A stretch of DNA of 36,670 bases from Gammaproteobacteria bacterium (GTDB lineage: Bacteria; Pseudomonadota; Gammaproteobacteria; Steroidobacterales; Steroidobacteraceae): assembly GCA_028870355.1 (NCBI GenBank), contig JAGWPU010000107.1:1-36670 (forward strand). The letters are read 5' to 3'. Below are positions 8,231 through 17,289 of the stretch, one piece after another (position 1 is the stretch's first letter; each line of letters opens with the position of its first letter). The translations under genes and the position numbers were made by a program. A model generated the notes under the pieces. That model was given only the letters and a program-made list of their open reading frames with translations. It was not told the origin of the DNA and ran no database searches.

Positions 8231-9031
8231 GTGAAATCCGTGTACACGCAACCTTCGGCGCCTCGGACCATCGGCGGCGTCCTGGACGACGCGATCACGC
8301 TGTACCGTGAATGCCTGCCGCGGTCCTGGCCCCTCGCGCTCGCGCCGGAAGTGGTGCTCGCACTGACCAATATCCATCTCGAGTCACAATGGCCGGCGTA
8401 CCGGCGCCAGGATCCGACCGCGATCCTCTCGATGCTCCGTTCGACCGACTTCGTGACCTCGATGCTGCTCTATTTCGTCGTGCTCCTGATATTCAACCTG
8501 GCGCTGACCGATCACATGCACGCGATCGCGACCGGACGGCCGGCGTCCAATGGCCGTTCGCTCGGTGTCGGCCTGCGCTTGCTGCCGCGCGCGGCGGGCG
8601 CCTCGCTGGTGATCGCGTTCGCGACCGCGATCGGCACCCTGCTGCTGATCGTCCCGGGAATCTATCTCGCCGGCGCACTGATGCTCACGTTCGTCGCGAT
8701 GATCGTCGGCGATCTCGGCGCGCTGCAGTCGCTCGGGGAGAGTTACCGCCTGATCAAGGGGCACTGGTGGCGCGCGGCGACGATCTACACGGTCGCCACG
8801 ATGATCGCCCTCGCGTTCTACCTGATCCTCGGCCTGCTCGCCGGCCTCGGCGCCGCCCAGGGCCCCGGCGCCAGCGCGCTCGCGATCGGGCTGCGCCGCC
8901 TCGCCTCCGTCGTGATCGGCACCCTGATGACGATGTGGTTCCCGGCCGTGCTGCTGTCGATTTATTACGATCTGGCGCTGCGCCGGCCCGGTGTCCCGAC
9001 CCGCGCGGCGGGCGACCCGGCCGCGGGCTGA
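8231..9031 (+). CDS. polytopic inner-membrane protein, unknown function
   Basis: A 266-residue integral membrane protein with about five or six hydrophobic segments, for example MLLYFVVLLIFNLAL, IAFATAIGTLLLIVPGIYLAGAL, YTVATMIALAFYLILGLLAGL and VIGTLMTMWFPAVLLSIYYDLAL. The GTLLLIVPGIYL ... ESYRLIKGHWWRAATIY pattern resembles the YciC / glycerophosphodiesterase-membrane-domain superfamily of helical bundles, which have no assigned chemistry. The start is uncertain: GTG 8231 has a G-run only two bases upstream, while GTG 8240 would sit at a more normal distance from it. It is divergent from the ECF sigma gene and could share its control. Its 3' end overlaps a convergent RDD gene by 67 bases. 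No signal peptide beyond the first membrane segment. Confidence 0.75.
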   Translation: MKSVYTQPSAPRTIGGVLDDAITLYRECLPRSWPLALAPEVVLALTNIHLESQWPAYRRQDPTAILSMLRSTDFVTSMLLYFVVLLIFNLALTDHMHAIATGRPASNGRSLGVGLRLLPRAAGASLVIAFATAIGTLLLIVPGIYLAGALMLTFVAMIVGDLGALQSLGESYRLIKGHWWRAATIYTVATMIALAFYLILGLLAGLGAAQGPGASALAIGLRRLASVVIGTLMTMWFPAVLLSIYYDLALRRPGVPTRAAGDPAAG

Positions 9032-9507
9032 CCCGCCGATCCGGTCTCGCGCACCACCAGTCGAGTCCCCGCGACGAGATCGCCGAGCCGCACGCGATCG
9101 GTCGTGACGACGCTCACGACGAGTCCCACCGCATACCCGAACGGCAAGCCGTCGATCAGCCGCAACGCGTTGCGAACCAGGATCGCGCGAACCCCCGGGT
9201 CCCGGCCATCGCGCCCGACGACCCGCACCCCCGCATAGCGTTTCCCCGGGGTCTGACCGCGCATCGCGAGCTCGACCACCGGGTGGTACAGGAAGTAGAT
9301 CGCGAGCGCCGGGCCGAACACGACCCAGAATCCGGTCGACCGCAGATTCCAGTCCGGTCGGTGCACGAGGAGCCCGGCGAGTATCCATGCGAGCGCCGCG
9401 AGCAGTCGGATGTGCCAATCGATCAGGAACGCGTAACTGCGGCTCCCGGGGCCGGCGATCGGCCCGGGCGGCGCCACTCGCGACCCCGTCGTCGATCGCC
9501 CGGTCAA
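8965..9507 (-). CDS. RDD family membrane protein
   Basis: A 180-residue RDD-domain protein. The first membrane segment begins at SYAFLIDWHIRLLAALAWILAGLLV, with the Arg and Asp residues that name the family. A second region is FWVVFGPALAIYFLYHPVVELAMRGQTPGKRYAGVRVV, where GQTPGKR is the hallmark loop. A third segment, GLPFGYAVGLVVSVVTTDRVRLGDLVAGTRLVVRE, follows. I chose the TTG at 9507, which overlaps the stop of the upstream LapA-like gene (TTGA), because the domain begins about 20 residues later and no ATG fits. The C-terminus is low complexity and overlaps the convergent membrane gene by 67 bases. RDD proteins have been linked to ion or small-molecule transport, but no role can be assigned here. 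Confidence 0.8.
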   Translation of the reverse strand: MTGRSTTGSRVAPPGPIAGPGSRSYAFLIDWHIRLLAALAWILAGLLVHRPDWNLRSTGFWVVFGPALAIYFLYHPVVELAMRGQTPGKRYAGVRVVGRDGRDPGVRAILVRNALRLIDGLPFGYAVGLVVSVVTTDRVRLGDLVAGTRLVVRETGSAGQPAAGSPAARVGTPGRRSARS

Positions 9508-9953
9508 CGCGGCTCTCCGCGGGCACGCAAGCGATCGTCGAGCTCCCCGATCGTCGCCGCAAGCGAGTTCACGCCGTCGCGCAGCTCCGTCCGCAAGGTC
9601 TCCTCGTGCTCGGTGAGCCGCGCGTCCAGCCGGGCGATCTCGGTGCGCAGCAGATCCTTCACCTCGGCCACGCGCGAGCCTTCCGCGCGTTCCGCGAGCG
9701 ATCGCTGGTTCTGCAGTTCCTTCGCCTGCCGGCGCGTCTCCAGCAGGATCGCGCCCTGCGTGACGATCAGATAGACGCCGAACGTCGCGACCAGCAGCAC
9801 GATCAGCCCGAGCATCACGAGGCCGATCGGTGCCTCGAAGCTCGTCAGCACCAGGGTGAATGTCGCGTTCGCGGTGATTGCCGACCAGTTGATCGCGAGG
9901 AACAGCGCGACCAACGCCAGCACGACCAGGAGGATCAGGTTCCGGATTCGCAT
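9504..9953 (-). CDS. LapA-domain-like membrane protein with coiled coil
   Basis: A 149-residue protein with two membrane helices (LILLVVLALVALFLAINWSAI and IGLVMLGLIVLLVATFGVYLIV), as in LapA-domain (DUF1049) proteins. A long charged C-terminal coiled coil of about 80 residues follows (LLETRRQAKELQNQRSLAER ... LRTELRDGVNSLAATIGEL). The ATG at 9953 was chosen over one farther upstream because GGAG sits about 8 bases before it and MRIRNLILLV is a natural membrane-protein start. It is translationally coupled to the downstream RDD gene by a TTGA overlap. E. coli LapA/LapB help regulate lipopolysaccharide assembly, but no LapB-like gene is present here, so that role is not implied. Confidence 0.72.
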   Translation of the reverse strand: MRIRNLILLVVLALVALFLAINWSAITANATFTLVLTSFEAPIGLVMLGLIVLLVATFGVYLIVTQGAILLETRRQAKELQNQRSLAERAEGSRVAEVKDLLRTEIARLDARLTEHEETLRTELRDGVNSLAATIGELDDRLRARGEPR

Positions 9954-10045
9954 GTTCGCCGCTCCGCGTTGCGAGCGCCCCGGGCGCACCCGCGAGAGTG
10001 TAACCGAAGCCCGCGCGGCGGCCGGCGATCGGGCGTGCGATCCTT

Positions 10046-13000
10046 CTAGTACTCGATTTGATAGGACAGACCGATGCTGCTGCCGGGGTCGTTCTCGGGC
10101 GTCGTCCCCGGCAGGATCGCCGCACCGGTTCCGAACCGCGTCTGCAGCTTCAGATGCCGCGTCAGATCCACGTTGACCTGCAGCTGGCTCGATCCGGTCG
10201 TCGTCTGCTTCGCCTCGACGTAGACCCGCGACGTGAGGTAGCGCCCGGCGGCGATCGTCGCGCCGGTCCGGGTGGCCCCGGCGCCCCCGGCAGGGGCGGC
10301 CGCGGGCGCGGTGCCGATCGTGAGCCGGTCGAGACCGAGCGCCCGTTGCAGCCAGGACAACGGGTTCAGGTCCCCGCCGCCGACACCCGACAGCGTCGCG
10401 AGCGCCGCGCCGACCTGTGCCGCCTGGAGCGCGGAGATCTGCGCCGGATGGGTTCCGCCGAACAGCAGGTTGCTGAGGATCTGGTCGGGCGGCATCGCCG
10501 GCACGCTGGTGAGCACGAACCGCGGCGCATCCGCGAGGCCCGTGATCCGCAGCGTCGTCTGCACGCCGCCGCTCGAGGTCTGGGCGACGAAATCCAGCGA
10601 CGGATCGATTCGGTGACGCAGTCCGCTGCCGGTGAAGCCGACGCGCCCGCTCGTGAAGGAGAGCTTGGTTCCGGCGAGATCGAAGCGTCCGCGTTGCAGA
10701 TCGAAACCGCCGGTGGCGACCGGTGCGTCGACGGTCCCACCGAGATGGACGTCCCCGCCGAGTTCGGCGTCGAGACCGCGGCCGCGCACGAGCACCTGCC
10801 TCGGCGCATCGACGTTCAGGTCGAGCGCGATGATCACCGGCTGGGTCGCGGACGGCGGCCGCTCCCCCGGACGGCGCACCGCGAGGACGGCGACGTTCGG
10901 TGGCAACGCGTTGGGAATCCCGATCAGCGCCCTGTGCACCTGGATCCGACCGGCGACCTCGAGCCGCTCGCGCGCGGTTCCGGTCACGCGCACGTCCGCG
11001 TCCACGTCCGTGGTGATCAGATTGCTCGCGATGGGTCGCGCGTGCGTCGCGACGATCCGCAGATCGACCGGGATCCCGGGGCGCAGCACGCCGATCCGGC
11101 CGGTCATGGACACCGTGCCCGGTGGCATCGATCCGGTGAACTTCTCGATCGACAGCGCATCGCCGTCACCGACGAGCGTCGCGTCCACGTTCTCCAGGTT
11201 CAAGCCGCGCCCGTAGTCGCGCAGGTGCGCACCCTTCACCTCGACGCGGCCGGCGAGGAGCGGCGCGCGCAGCGTCCCGGTGACGCCGGCCGCGATCCGC
11301 ATCGACCCCGCCAGATAGATCCCGCGCGCCTCGAGCGTCGGTGCCGCGAGACCGAGATCCATCGCGCCGTCGATCGACAGATCGAGCCGGCCCTCGGCGC
11401 GCAGCGGCACGCGGCCCGTGACGGTCAACGCCGCCTTCCGGCCCGCGGCGACGCGGCCGTCGACCTGTGCGGACGCGCCGTCGAGGGTCGCATCGCCGCG
11501 GAAATCGACCGCGGGCAAACCCAGCGCCTGATCGTCGGCGGCGCGCATTCCGCGGGCGTCCCAGTGGACCGTGCCGCGCGGCGCGGTGAGTCGGCCCTGC
11601 AGATCCGCGCGGGCGTCGATCGTTCCGCGAGCGAGAAAGCCCGGCAGGATCCAGTCGACGAGCGCGGGCGTTTCCCCGGCGAGCTCGGCCTTCACTGCGA
11701 GGGTCGGCGCGAGCTGACCGGACAGGTCGAAGTGCGCGCGGCCGAGCGCGAGGTCGAGCGCATCGACCGAGAGGCCCTCGGCGTAGGACACGCGCGTCGG
11801 CTTGCGCAGCGTCGCGGTCTCGCCGCGATACCGCAATGTGCCCGCGTCGATGCGCAGCGTTCGCGCGGCGAGGTTCCATTGCCCGGCGGCCGCGAGGTGC
11901 ACGGGCCCGCCCGCGACCTGCGGCAGCTGCGCATCGACCTGGACCCCGAGTGCGCGCAGCGATCCGTTCGCACGAATCTCGGCATCCGCCTCGATCGCCC
12001 CGTACCGCGCCTGCTGAAGCCTCGCGCTGATCTCGGCACGCGCGTGGCCGTCGACGGACGTCAGGCGACCGGTGGCGACGAGCCCGCCGGCGAGCGGGCG
12101 GGCCGCGAGGGGCGCGAAGTCGCCGAGGTCGGCGACGCCGAGTTGCGCCTGGCCCGCGGTGACCGCGCCGCGTCGATCGAGCGTGAACTGCGCGCCGAGC
12201 CGCGCGCTCTTCCACTCGGCCCGGCGGACCTCGACCTGGGTCGTTCCCGCGGCACGTCGCCGCCACACCGCGATCGCATCGATCGGAGCGGTGCCGAGTT
12301 GCCCGGTGATCCGCACCTCCCCGCCGCCGCCCGGCGTCAGATTCGCGCGCAACCGGGCGTCGATCGTCCCGGGGAGGGCACCGCGCACGCTCAGGTGGGA
12401 GGTGAACTGCGCGTCCGCGACGAGCCGGGACCAGGGTCCGGCAATGCGTCCGCTGCCGGTGAGCGTGCCCGCGAGACCGGAGGAGAAATCGGCGAGGGAC
12501 GGCCCGGCGAGGTGCCATTGCGCATGCAGCGATTCGATCCACGCCCCCAGGCCGCTCGCCGCCGCGGGACCGGGTGACGGCGCCCGACGCCGCACCGCGT
12601 TGCCGGTCGCGCCGAGCGCCCAGTCGCGGCCGGCGACCTGCAGCCGGGAGACGACGATCGCGGTCGCCCCGGCGGTCCCCTCGAGCCCGATTCGCAGTCG
12701 ATCGCCGAGCGCCGCAAGCCCGCGGGTCGGACTGGCCAGCGCGCTCGCGCGGCCGTCGATCGTGAAGCCGAGCCCGGCAGCGCCGCGTCGCAGGTGCACC
12801 TGGAAGTCGGTCCGGCCGCGCCAGGTCCGTCCGGCGAGTGCCGCGAACGGCTCGATCTGCGGCACGTCGATGTCGGCATCGGCCTGGAACCGCGCGCCCA
12901 GCCCGAGCGTCGCGTGCACCGCGAACAGCGGGTGATCCACACGAACCTGCAGGCGCTGGGCGGCCGGCTTCGGCAGGAGTCGTGCCTCGAACGCGATCGG

Positions 13001-14041
13001 CGATCCCGCGAACAGCGCGGGCCGGGGCCCGCCGACACGCAGATCCGCGATCGATCCGCGCAGGGTCAAGCGACCCGCGGTGCCCGTGAGCGTCCCGCGC
13101 ACCGCGCCGACCGACACCGAGTGACCGAGTCGCAGCCCGTCGACGTCGATCGAGCCGGTCGCGGCGGCATCATCGAGACCTCCGCGCCAGGTCCCGCTGG
13201 CGGCGAGACGCTGCCACCCGAGATCCGGCCGCGGACGCATCGCGACCGCATCGATTGCATAGCGGATCTGCGCGGACCGGGCGGCCCAGTCGACCGTACC
13301 GCGGGCGCTCGCGTGCAGTGCGCCGGCATCGATGCGCAACCGCAACCGCTCGGCGGCGCGCGGACCGTCGAGTGCGATCTCGGCCGATCCGCCGCCGAGC
13401 GTCGGCAGGCCGAGCAGGGTCTCGAGCGGGCCGCCCGCGGGCTCCACGACCGAGACCCGCGCGCGAACCTCGGCCGGATCGACGACCAGCCCGATCGCGT
13501 ACCGGCCCGGGGCGTCGGTGCGAATCGCCTGCGCCTGCGTTCGCCAGCGGCGCGTCGACTCCATCCGGAACGTCCCCCGCACGGTGAGGGTCGCCGGCCG
13601 ACCCACCAGGCCCGGGCCGAGAACGAGTCGCTCGACCGCGGCGTTTCGCAGGACGATGCGGGGCGTCGAGAGGACTCGCCGGCGCGAGACCGAGCGCTGC
13701 GGTCGCCGGACCACGTCGATCTGCCGGACACGCAGATCGTCGACCCGGACCTCGTATCGCAACAATGCGAGCGGGTCCCAGTCGAGCACGACCGCATTCG
13801 CGGTCAGCCACACGCCGCCCCGGTCCCGCAGTCGCACTTGGCCGGCGGTCAGATGCGCGGGAAACGCGCCGCCGAGACCGGAGATCTCGACCCGGTCGAG
13901 GGTCAGCACGCGCGTCAGGGATTCCAGTCCCCGCCGTCCTCGCGAGGTATTGCCGGCGAACGCGAGCAACGCGGCGAGTACCGCCACGAGCCCGACGAGC
14001 GCGGCCAGCGAGAGAATTGCGATTCGCAGCCCGACACGCAT
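10046..14041 (-). CDS. tamB: TamB, translocation and assembly module inner-membrane protein
   Basis: A 1331-residue AsmA/TamB-family protein (DUF490). An N-terminal signal anchor (IAILSLAALVGLVAVLAALLAFAG) holds it in the inner membrane. The rest is a very long run of repeating beta-strand segments predicted to span the periplasm as a grooved beta-taco. The C-terminal 350 residues are the conserved TamB domain, with EVKGAHLRDYGRGLNLENVDATLVG and GGFDLQRGRFDLAGTKLSFTSG-like elements, and the protein ends in SYQIEY. Length fits the family (about 1250-1350). Its ATG shares one base with the tamA stop (TGATG), so the pair is co-translated. With TamA it is known to aid outer-membrane protein insertion, and TamB-like proteins are implicated in phospholipid transport to the outer membrane. 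Confidence 0.93.
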   Translation of the reverse strand: MRVGLRIAILSLAALVGLVAVLAALLAFAGNTSRGRRGLESLTRVLTLDRVEISGLGGAFPAHLTAGQVRLRDRGGVWLTANAVVLDWDPLALLRYEVRVDDLRVRQIDVVRRPQRSVSRRRVLSTPRIVLRNAAVERLVLGPGLVGRPATLTVRGTFRMESTRRWRTQAQAIRTDAPGRYAIGLVVDPAEVRARVSVVEPAGGPLETLLGLPTLGGGSAEIALDGPRAAERLRLRIDAGALHASARGTVDWAARSAQIRYAIDAVAMRPRPDLGWQRLAASGTWRGGLDDAAATGSIDVDGLRLGHSVSVGAVRGTLTGTAGRLTLRGSIADLRVGGPRPALFAGSPIAFEARLLPKPAAQRLQVRVDHPLFAVHATLGLGARFQADADIDVPQIEPFAALAGRTWRGRTDFQVHLRRGAAGLGFTIDGRASALASPTRGLAALGDRLRIGLEGTAGATAIVVSRLQVAGRDWALGATGNAVRRRAPSPGPAAASGLGAWIESLHAQWHLAGPSLADFSSGLAGTLTGSGRIAGPWSRLVADAQFTSHLSVRGALPGTIDARLRANLTPGGGGEVRITGQLGTAPIDAIAVWRRRAAGTTQVEVRRAEWKSARLGAQFTLDRRGAVTAGQAQLGVADLGDFAPLAARPLAGGLVATGRLTSVDGHARAEISARLQQARYGAIEADAEIRANGSLRALGVQVDAQLPQVAGGPVHLAAAGQWNLAARTLRIDAGTLRYRGETATLRKPTRVSYAEGLSVDALDLALGRAHFDLSGQLAPTLAVKAELAGETPALVDWILPGFLARGTIDARADLQGRLTAPRGTVHWDARGMRAADDQALGLPAVDFRGDATLDGASAQVDGRVAAGRKAALTVTGRVPLRAEGRLDLSIDGAMDLGLAAPTLEARGIYLAGSMRIAAGVTGTLRAPLLAGRVEVKGAHLRDYGRGLNLENVDATLVGDGDALSIEKFTGSMPPGTVSMTGRIGVLRPGIPVDLRIVATHARPIASNLITTDVDADVRVTGTARERLEVAGRIQVHRALIGIPNALPPNVAVLAVRRPGERPPSATQPVIIALDLNVDAPRQVLVRGRGLDAELGGDVHLGGTVDAPVATGGFDLQRGRFDLAGTKLSFTSGRVGFTGSGLRHRIDPSLDFVAQTSSGGVQTTLRITGLADAPRFVLTSVPAMPPDQILSNLLFGGTHPAQISALQAAQVGAALATLSGVGGGDLNPLSWLQRALGLDRLTIGTAPAAAPAGGAGATRTGATIAAGRYLTSRVYVEAKQTTTGSSQLQVNVDLTRHLKLQTRFGTGAAILPGTTPENDPGSSIGLSYQIEY

Positions 14042-15900
14042 CAGAACGCCTGACCCAGTCCGACGTAGATCTCGTACGGATCGTCGCTCGGACTATACCG
14101 CCGCGCGGGCAGCGCGACGTCGATCCGGATCGGTCCGATCGGCGTGTAATAGCGCAGTCCCCCGCCGATGCCGACCCGCAGCACGTTCTGCAGGAGCTTC
14201 AGGCTCGCGCTGACCTGCCCGGCGTCGACGAACACGGCCGCGCCGAAGTTCTTGCCGAATCGCTGCCGGAACTCGAGGGTCCCGGCGATGATCGCCGTGC
14301 CGCCGATCGGCGTCGTCGTGTGCGGGAACACCGGCCCGACCCCTTGATAGCGAAAGCCGCGGATCGTGCCGCTGCCGCCGCCATAGAAGCGCTGGTCGGG
14401 CGGCAAGCTGAACTCGCCGGCGCCCTGCGCGAGGCCCGCGAGCGCCCGGACGGCGATCACGCTGCGTCCCGACGCAGTCCAGCCGAATCGGTGCAGATCG
14501 AGATACCCGGCGAGCTTCAACTGCGTGATCACGAAGGTCGCGCTCGGTGTGCCGATCGATCGCGTCGGCGTCACGGTGAGCGAATCCCGCATGCCCCGAA
14601 CCGGATCCTGGAGCGGCGATGCGAGGCGCGTCGAATCGTACTCCAGTCCGATCGGCAGCTCGATCAAGGTGTACCGGTGCGGCGATGCGGACCTCGGGGG
14701 CTGGACGACGAGTTCGTTCGCGGTGGTGACGCCGACGTTCGCGGTCCAGACGCTCGAGAGCCGGCGCACCAGGGTTGCGCCGGTCGTCACGGCGGTCTGA
14801 TCGTAGGCGACCAACGATTGCTTGACCGCGTTCACCGCGAATTGCACGGATTGGTCGCGATCGCCGAAATCCGGCTTCACCAGCTTCGCCGACGCGTCGT
14901 AGCCCAATCCGGTGGTCGCGGTGCCACCGAAGTTCGTGATCGAGGACGACACGCTGAGCCGCTCCGCATGCCCGAAGACGTTGCGATCCGTCCAGGTCAC
15001 GCCACCGCTGCCACCGAGATCGCTGGAATAGGCGGCATTGATCGAGACCGCGTGTCGCGGCCGCTCGCGCACGACGAAGGTGACCGGGACGCCGCCGGCG
15101 GCATCCGGCGCCTTGCCGACGCGCACGCTCACCGTCGCGAACACGCCGACGTCGATCAGCGCGGTTCGCGCCCGCTCGATCGCCGGCGGCGAGTACGGCT
15201 CGCCCCGGTGCAAGGGCAGGCGAGCGAGCACGTAGCGCTCGCGGACGCGCTTCAAGCCCTCGATCGATATCGCGCCGATCCGCACCCGTGGCCCGGTGAC
15301 GACCGGGAACGCGAGATCGAGCACGCGATGCGTCTCGTCGAGCGTCGCGACGGGCGGATCGACCCGGGCGAACGCGTAGCCGTGGTCCTCGAGTGCGGTC
15401 CGCACGCGCGCGCCGCCGGCGAGCACCGCGGCCGCGACCGCAGGCTCGCCCGTTCGCAGTCCGAGGACCTCGCGCGCGAACGGCGGGACCTCGCCGTCGA
15501 ACCCGATCCGCCCGAGGTGGTACCGCGGCCCGAGCGCGAACGCGACGGCGACGGTCGCGTCGCGCCCCTTCGCGATCCGGGCCAGCGCGTCCGGAAGCTG
15601 CGGGTCGGCGAGCGGCTCACCGTCGATCGTGATCCTGACCGCGGACTCGTAATACCCGAAGCTGTCGAGCACGGTCTTCAGGCGGTCGACGTCGGTGCGC
15701 GCGCGGACGATCAGGCCGAACGGCCCGACCGGCGCCGTCCCCCGCAATGTCCGCAGCTCCGAGGTCGCCGCGAGCGCCGCGTCGAGGCCGTCGTTTCCGG
15801 TCGGCGCGATCGACACGCGATACGCGACCGGATTCGCCGCCAGCGCGACGCGCGCGACGGCAAGGATCAGCGCGACCGCGATGATGCTCGCGCGGAGCAT
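14041..15900 (-). CDS. tamA: TamA, Omp85-family outer-membrane protein
   Basis: A 619-residue Omp85/BamA-superfamily protein. It has a signal peptide (MLRASIIAVALILAVARVALA), three POTRA-type periplasmic domains over roughly residues 25-280, then a 16-strand barrel. The barrel holds the superfamily lid-loop motif IRGF in GSGTIRGFRYQGVGP and ends in phenylalanine (GLGQAF), the usual outer-membrane signature. The ATG at 15900 was chosen because it directly precedes the signal peptide; no strong ribosome site is visible, and coupling to the upstream methyltransferase (stop 20 bases away) may help. It lies directly before tamB with a one-base overlap, the classic arrangement. It acts with TamB in outer-membrane protein assembly. 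Confidence 0.93.
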   Translation of the reverse strand: MLRASIIAVALILAVARVALAANPVAYRVSIAPTGNDGLDAALAATSELRTLRGTAPVGPFGLIVRARTDVDRLKTVLDSFGYYESAVRITIDGEPLADPQLPDALARIAKGRDATVAVAFALGPRYHLGRIGFDGEVPPFAREVLGLRTGEPAVAAAVLAGGARVRTALEDHGYAFARVDPPVATLDETHRVLDLAFPVVTGPRVRIGAISIEGLKRVRERYVLARLPLHRGEPYSPPAIERARTALIDVGVFATVSVRVGKAPDAAGGVPVTFVVRERPRHAVSINAAYSSDLGGSGGVTWTDRNVFGHAERLSVSSSITNFGGTATTGLGYDASAKLVKPDFGDRDQSVQFAVNAVKQSLVAYDQTAVTTGATLVRRLSSVWTANVGVTTANELVVQPPRSASPHRYTLIELPIGLEYDSTRLASPLQDPVRGMRDSLTVTPTRSIGTPSATFVITQLKLAGYLDLHRFGWTASGRSVIAVRALAGLAQGAGEFSLPPDQRFYGGGSGTIRGFRYQGVGPVFPHTTTPIGGTAIIAGTLEFRQRFGKNFGAAVFVDAGQVSASLKLLQNVLRVGIGGGLRYYTPIGPIRIDVALPARRYSPSDDPYEIYVGLGQAF

Positions 15901-15920
15901 CGATCGTGGGGCGCCGGCGA

Positions 15921-17189
15921 TCACGGCAGCAGGTGGGGACGGGGGATCGGGACCGCGAAACGCCCGCCCCATTCACGGATATAGGCCATCTGCTCGACGA
16001 TCTCGTCGCGCCAGTTCCACGGAAGGATCAGCACGCAGTCCGGCCTCGTCTCCCGGATCCGCTCGGGTGCGTGGATCGGAATCCGGGTTCCCGGCGTGAA
16101 CCGGCCCTGCTTGTAGGGATTCCGGTCGACCGTGTAATCGAGGAAGTCGGTGCGGATCCCACAGTAATTCAGCAGCGTGTTGCCCTTGCCGGGCGCGCCG
16201 TAGCCGACGATCGTCTTGCCGCGCCGCTTCAAATCGATCAGGAACTCCAGGATGTCGCGTTTCGTCGCCTTGACCTGCTCGTCGAACCGGCGATAGGTCT
16301 CGAGCGCCTCGAGGCCGAGGCGCCGTTCCTGCTCGCGCATCCGCGCGACTCGCTCCGTCGGCGGCTTCGTCGCGTCCTCGGCATGCCGTCCGTGGATGCG
16401 GATCGATCCGCCGTGCGTCGGCAGTTCCTCGACGTCGAACAGCGTGAGCCCGTGGGCCGCGAACACGCGGACGGCGGTCGAGAACGAGAAATAGCTGAAG
16501 TGCTCGTGGTAGATCGTGTCGAACTGATTCTCTTCGATCAGCCGCTGCAGGTGCGGGAACTCCATCGTCAGCACGGCCCCGGGCTTCATCAGCAGCTTCA
16601 GTCCGGCGACGAAATCGTTCAGGTCCGGTACGTGCGCGAGCACGTTGTTGCCGATCACGAGGTCCGCCTGACCGTGCTCGCGGACGATCCGCGCGGCATT
16701 CGCGCGGGAATGGAACGAGACGTCCGTGCGAACCCCGGCCGCGACCGCCGCCCGGGCGACGTTCGCCGCGGGCTCGATCCCGAGCACCGGGACGCCGGCC
16801 GCGGCGAAATGACGCAGCAGGTAGCCGTCGTTGCTCGCGATCTCGACCACGAGACTGCGGGCCCCGAGGCGCAGCCGCTCGCGCATCCGTTCGGCGTAAT
16901 GGGCCGCATGCGCGATCCAGGCATCCGCGAACGACGAGAAGTACGCGTACTCGCTGAAGATCTCCGCGGGGGCGACGAATTCGTCGAGCTGCACCAGCAG
17001 GCACGCGTGGCAGACGCGGGCGTGCAGCGGATAGAACGGTTCCATCGCGTGCAGCCGACCGGCGTCGAGGAAGCTCTGGACCAGCGGCGACGTGCCGAGA
17101 TCCGCGAACGTCGACGCTTCACGCCCGCCGCAGAACCGACACTGGAACCCGCCGTCGTTCCGAGCCGCTCCCTCCGTCGCCGTCGCCAT
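15921..17189 (-). CDS. SAM-dependent C-methyltransferase (sugar type)
   Basis: A 422-residue class I methyltransferase with the three-part layout of NDP-sugar C-methyltransferases (TylC3/NovU/TcaB9 type). Residues about 15-75 form a zinc-binding domain with two Cys pairs (CRFCGG and CHAC). The SAM-binding domain follows, with VVEIASNDGYLL and DLVIGNNVLAHVPDL. EFPHLQRLIEENQFDTIYHEHFSYFS is the highly conserved active-site region of this family. A Rossmann-like C-terminal domain includes KTIVGYGAPGKGNTLLNY. Known relatives methylate C3 of keto-deoxysugars for surface glycans or antibiotics, but no sugar-nucleotide genes are nearby. It is upstream of tamA on the same strand and may be co-transcribed with it. 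The family is firm; the substrate is unknown. Confidence 0.87.
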   Translation of the reverse strand: MATATEGAARNDGGFQCRFCGGREASTFADLGTSPLVQSFLDAGRLHAMEPFYPLHARVCHACLLVQLDEFVAPAEIFSEYAYFSSFADAWIAHAAHYAERMRERLRLGARSLVVEIASNDGYLLRHFAAAGVPVLGIEPAANVARAAVAAGVRTDVSFHSRANAARIVREHGQADLVIGNNVLAHVPDLNDFVAGLKLLMKPGAVLTMEFPHLQRLIEENQFDTIYHEHFSYFSFSTAVRVFAAHGLTLFDVEELPTHGGSIRIHGRHAEDATKPPTERVARMREQERRLGLEALETYRRFDEQVKATKRDILEFLIDLKRRGKTIVGYGAPGKGNTLLNYCGIRTDFLDYTVDRNPYKQGRFTPGTRIPIHAPERIRETRPDCVLILPWNWRDEIVEQMAYIREWGGRFAVPIPRPHLLP

Positions 17190-17289
17190 CGCTGCCGCCC
17201 CGTTCGAGTGTCGATCCGGCGACAGTATAAGGGTAGCGAGCGTCCGCCCGGAGGGGGCGACGCGCCCGGGCGCGCGTCGGGCAGCGGGT

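Noticed and set aside
10058..15984. Long plus-strand open frames opposite tamB and tamA
   Set aside because: Composition-driven shadows of two well-supported genes; no recognisable domains or ribosome sites.
17224..17252. TATACT -10-like box upstream of the C-methyltransferase
   Set aside because: No -35-like sequence at 16-18 bases (TCCGGG at that place), so a promoter is not supported.
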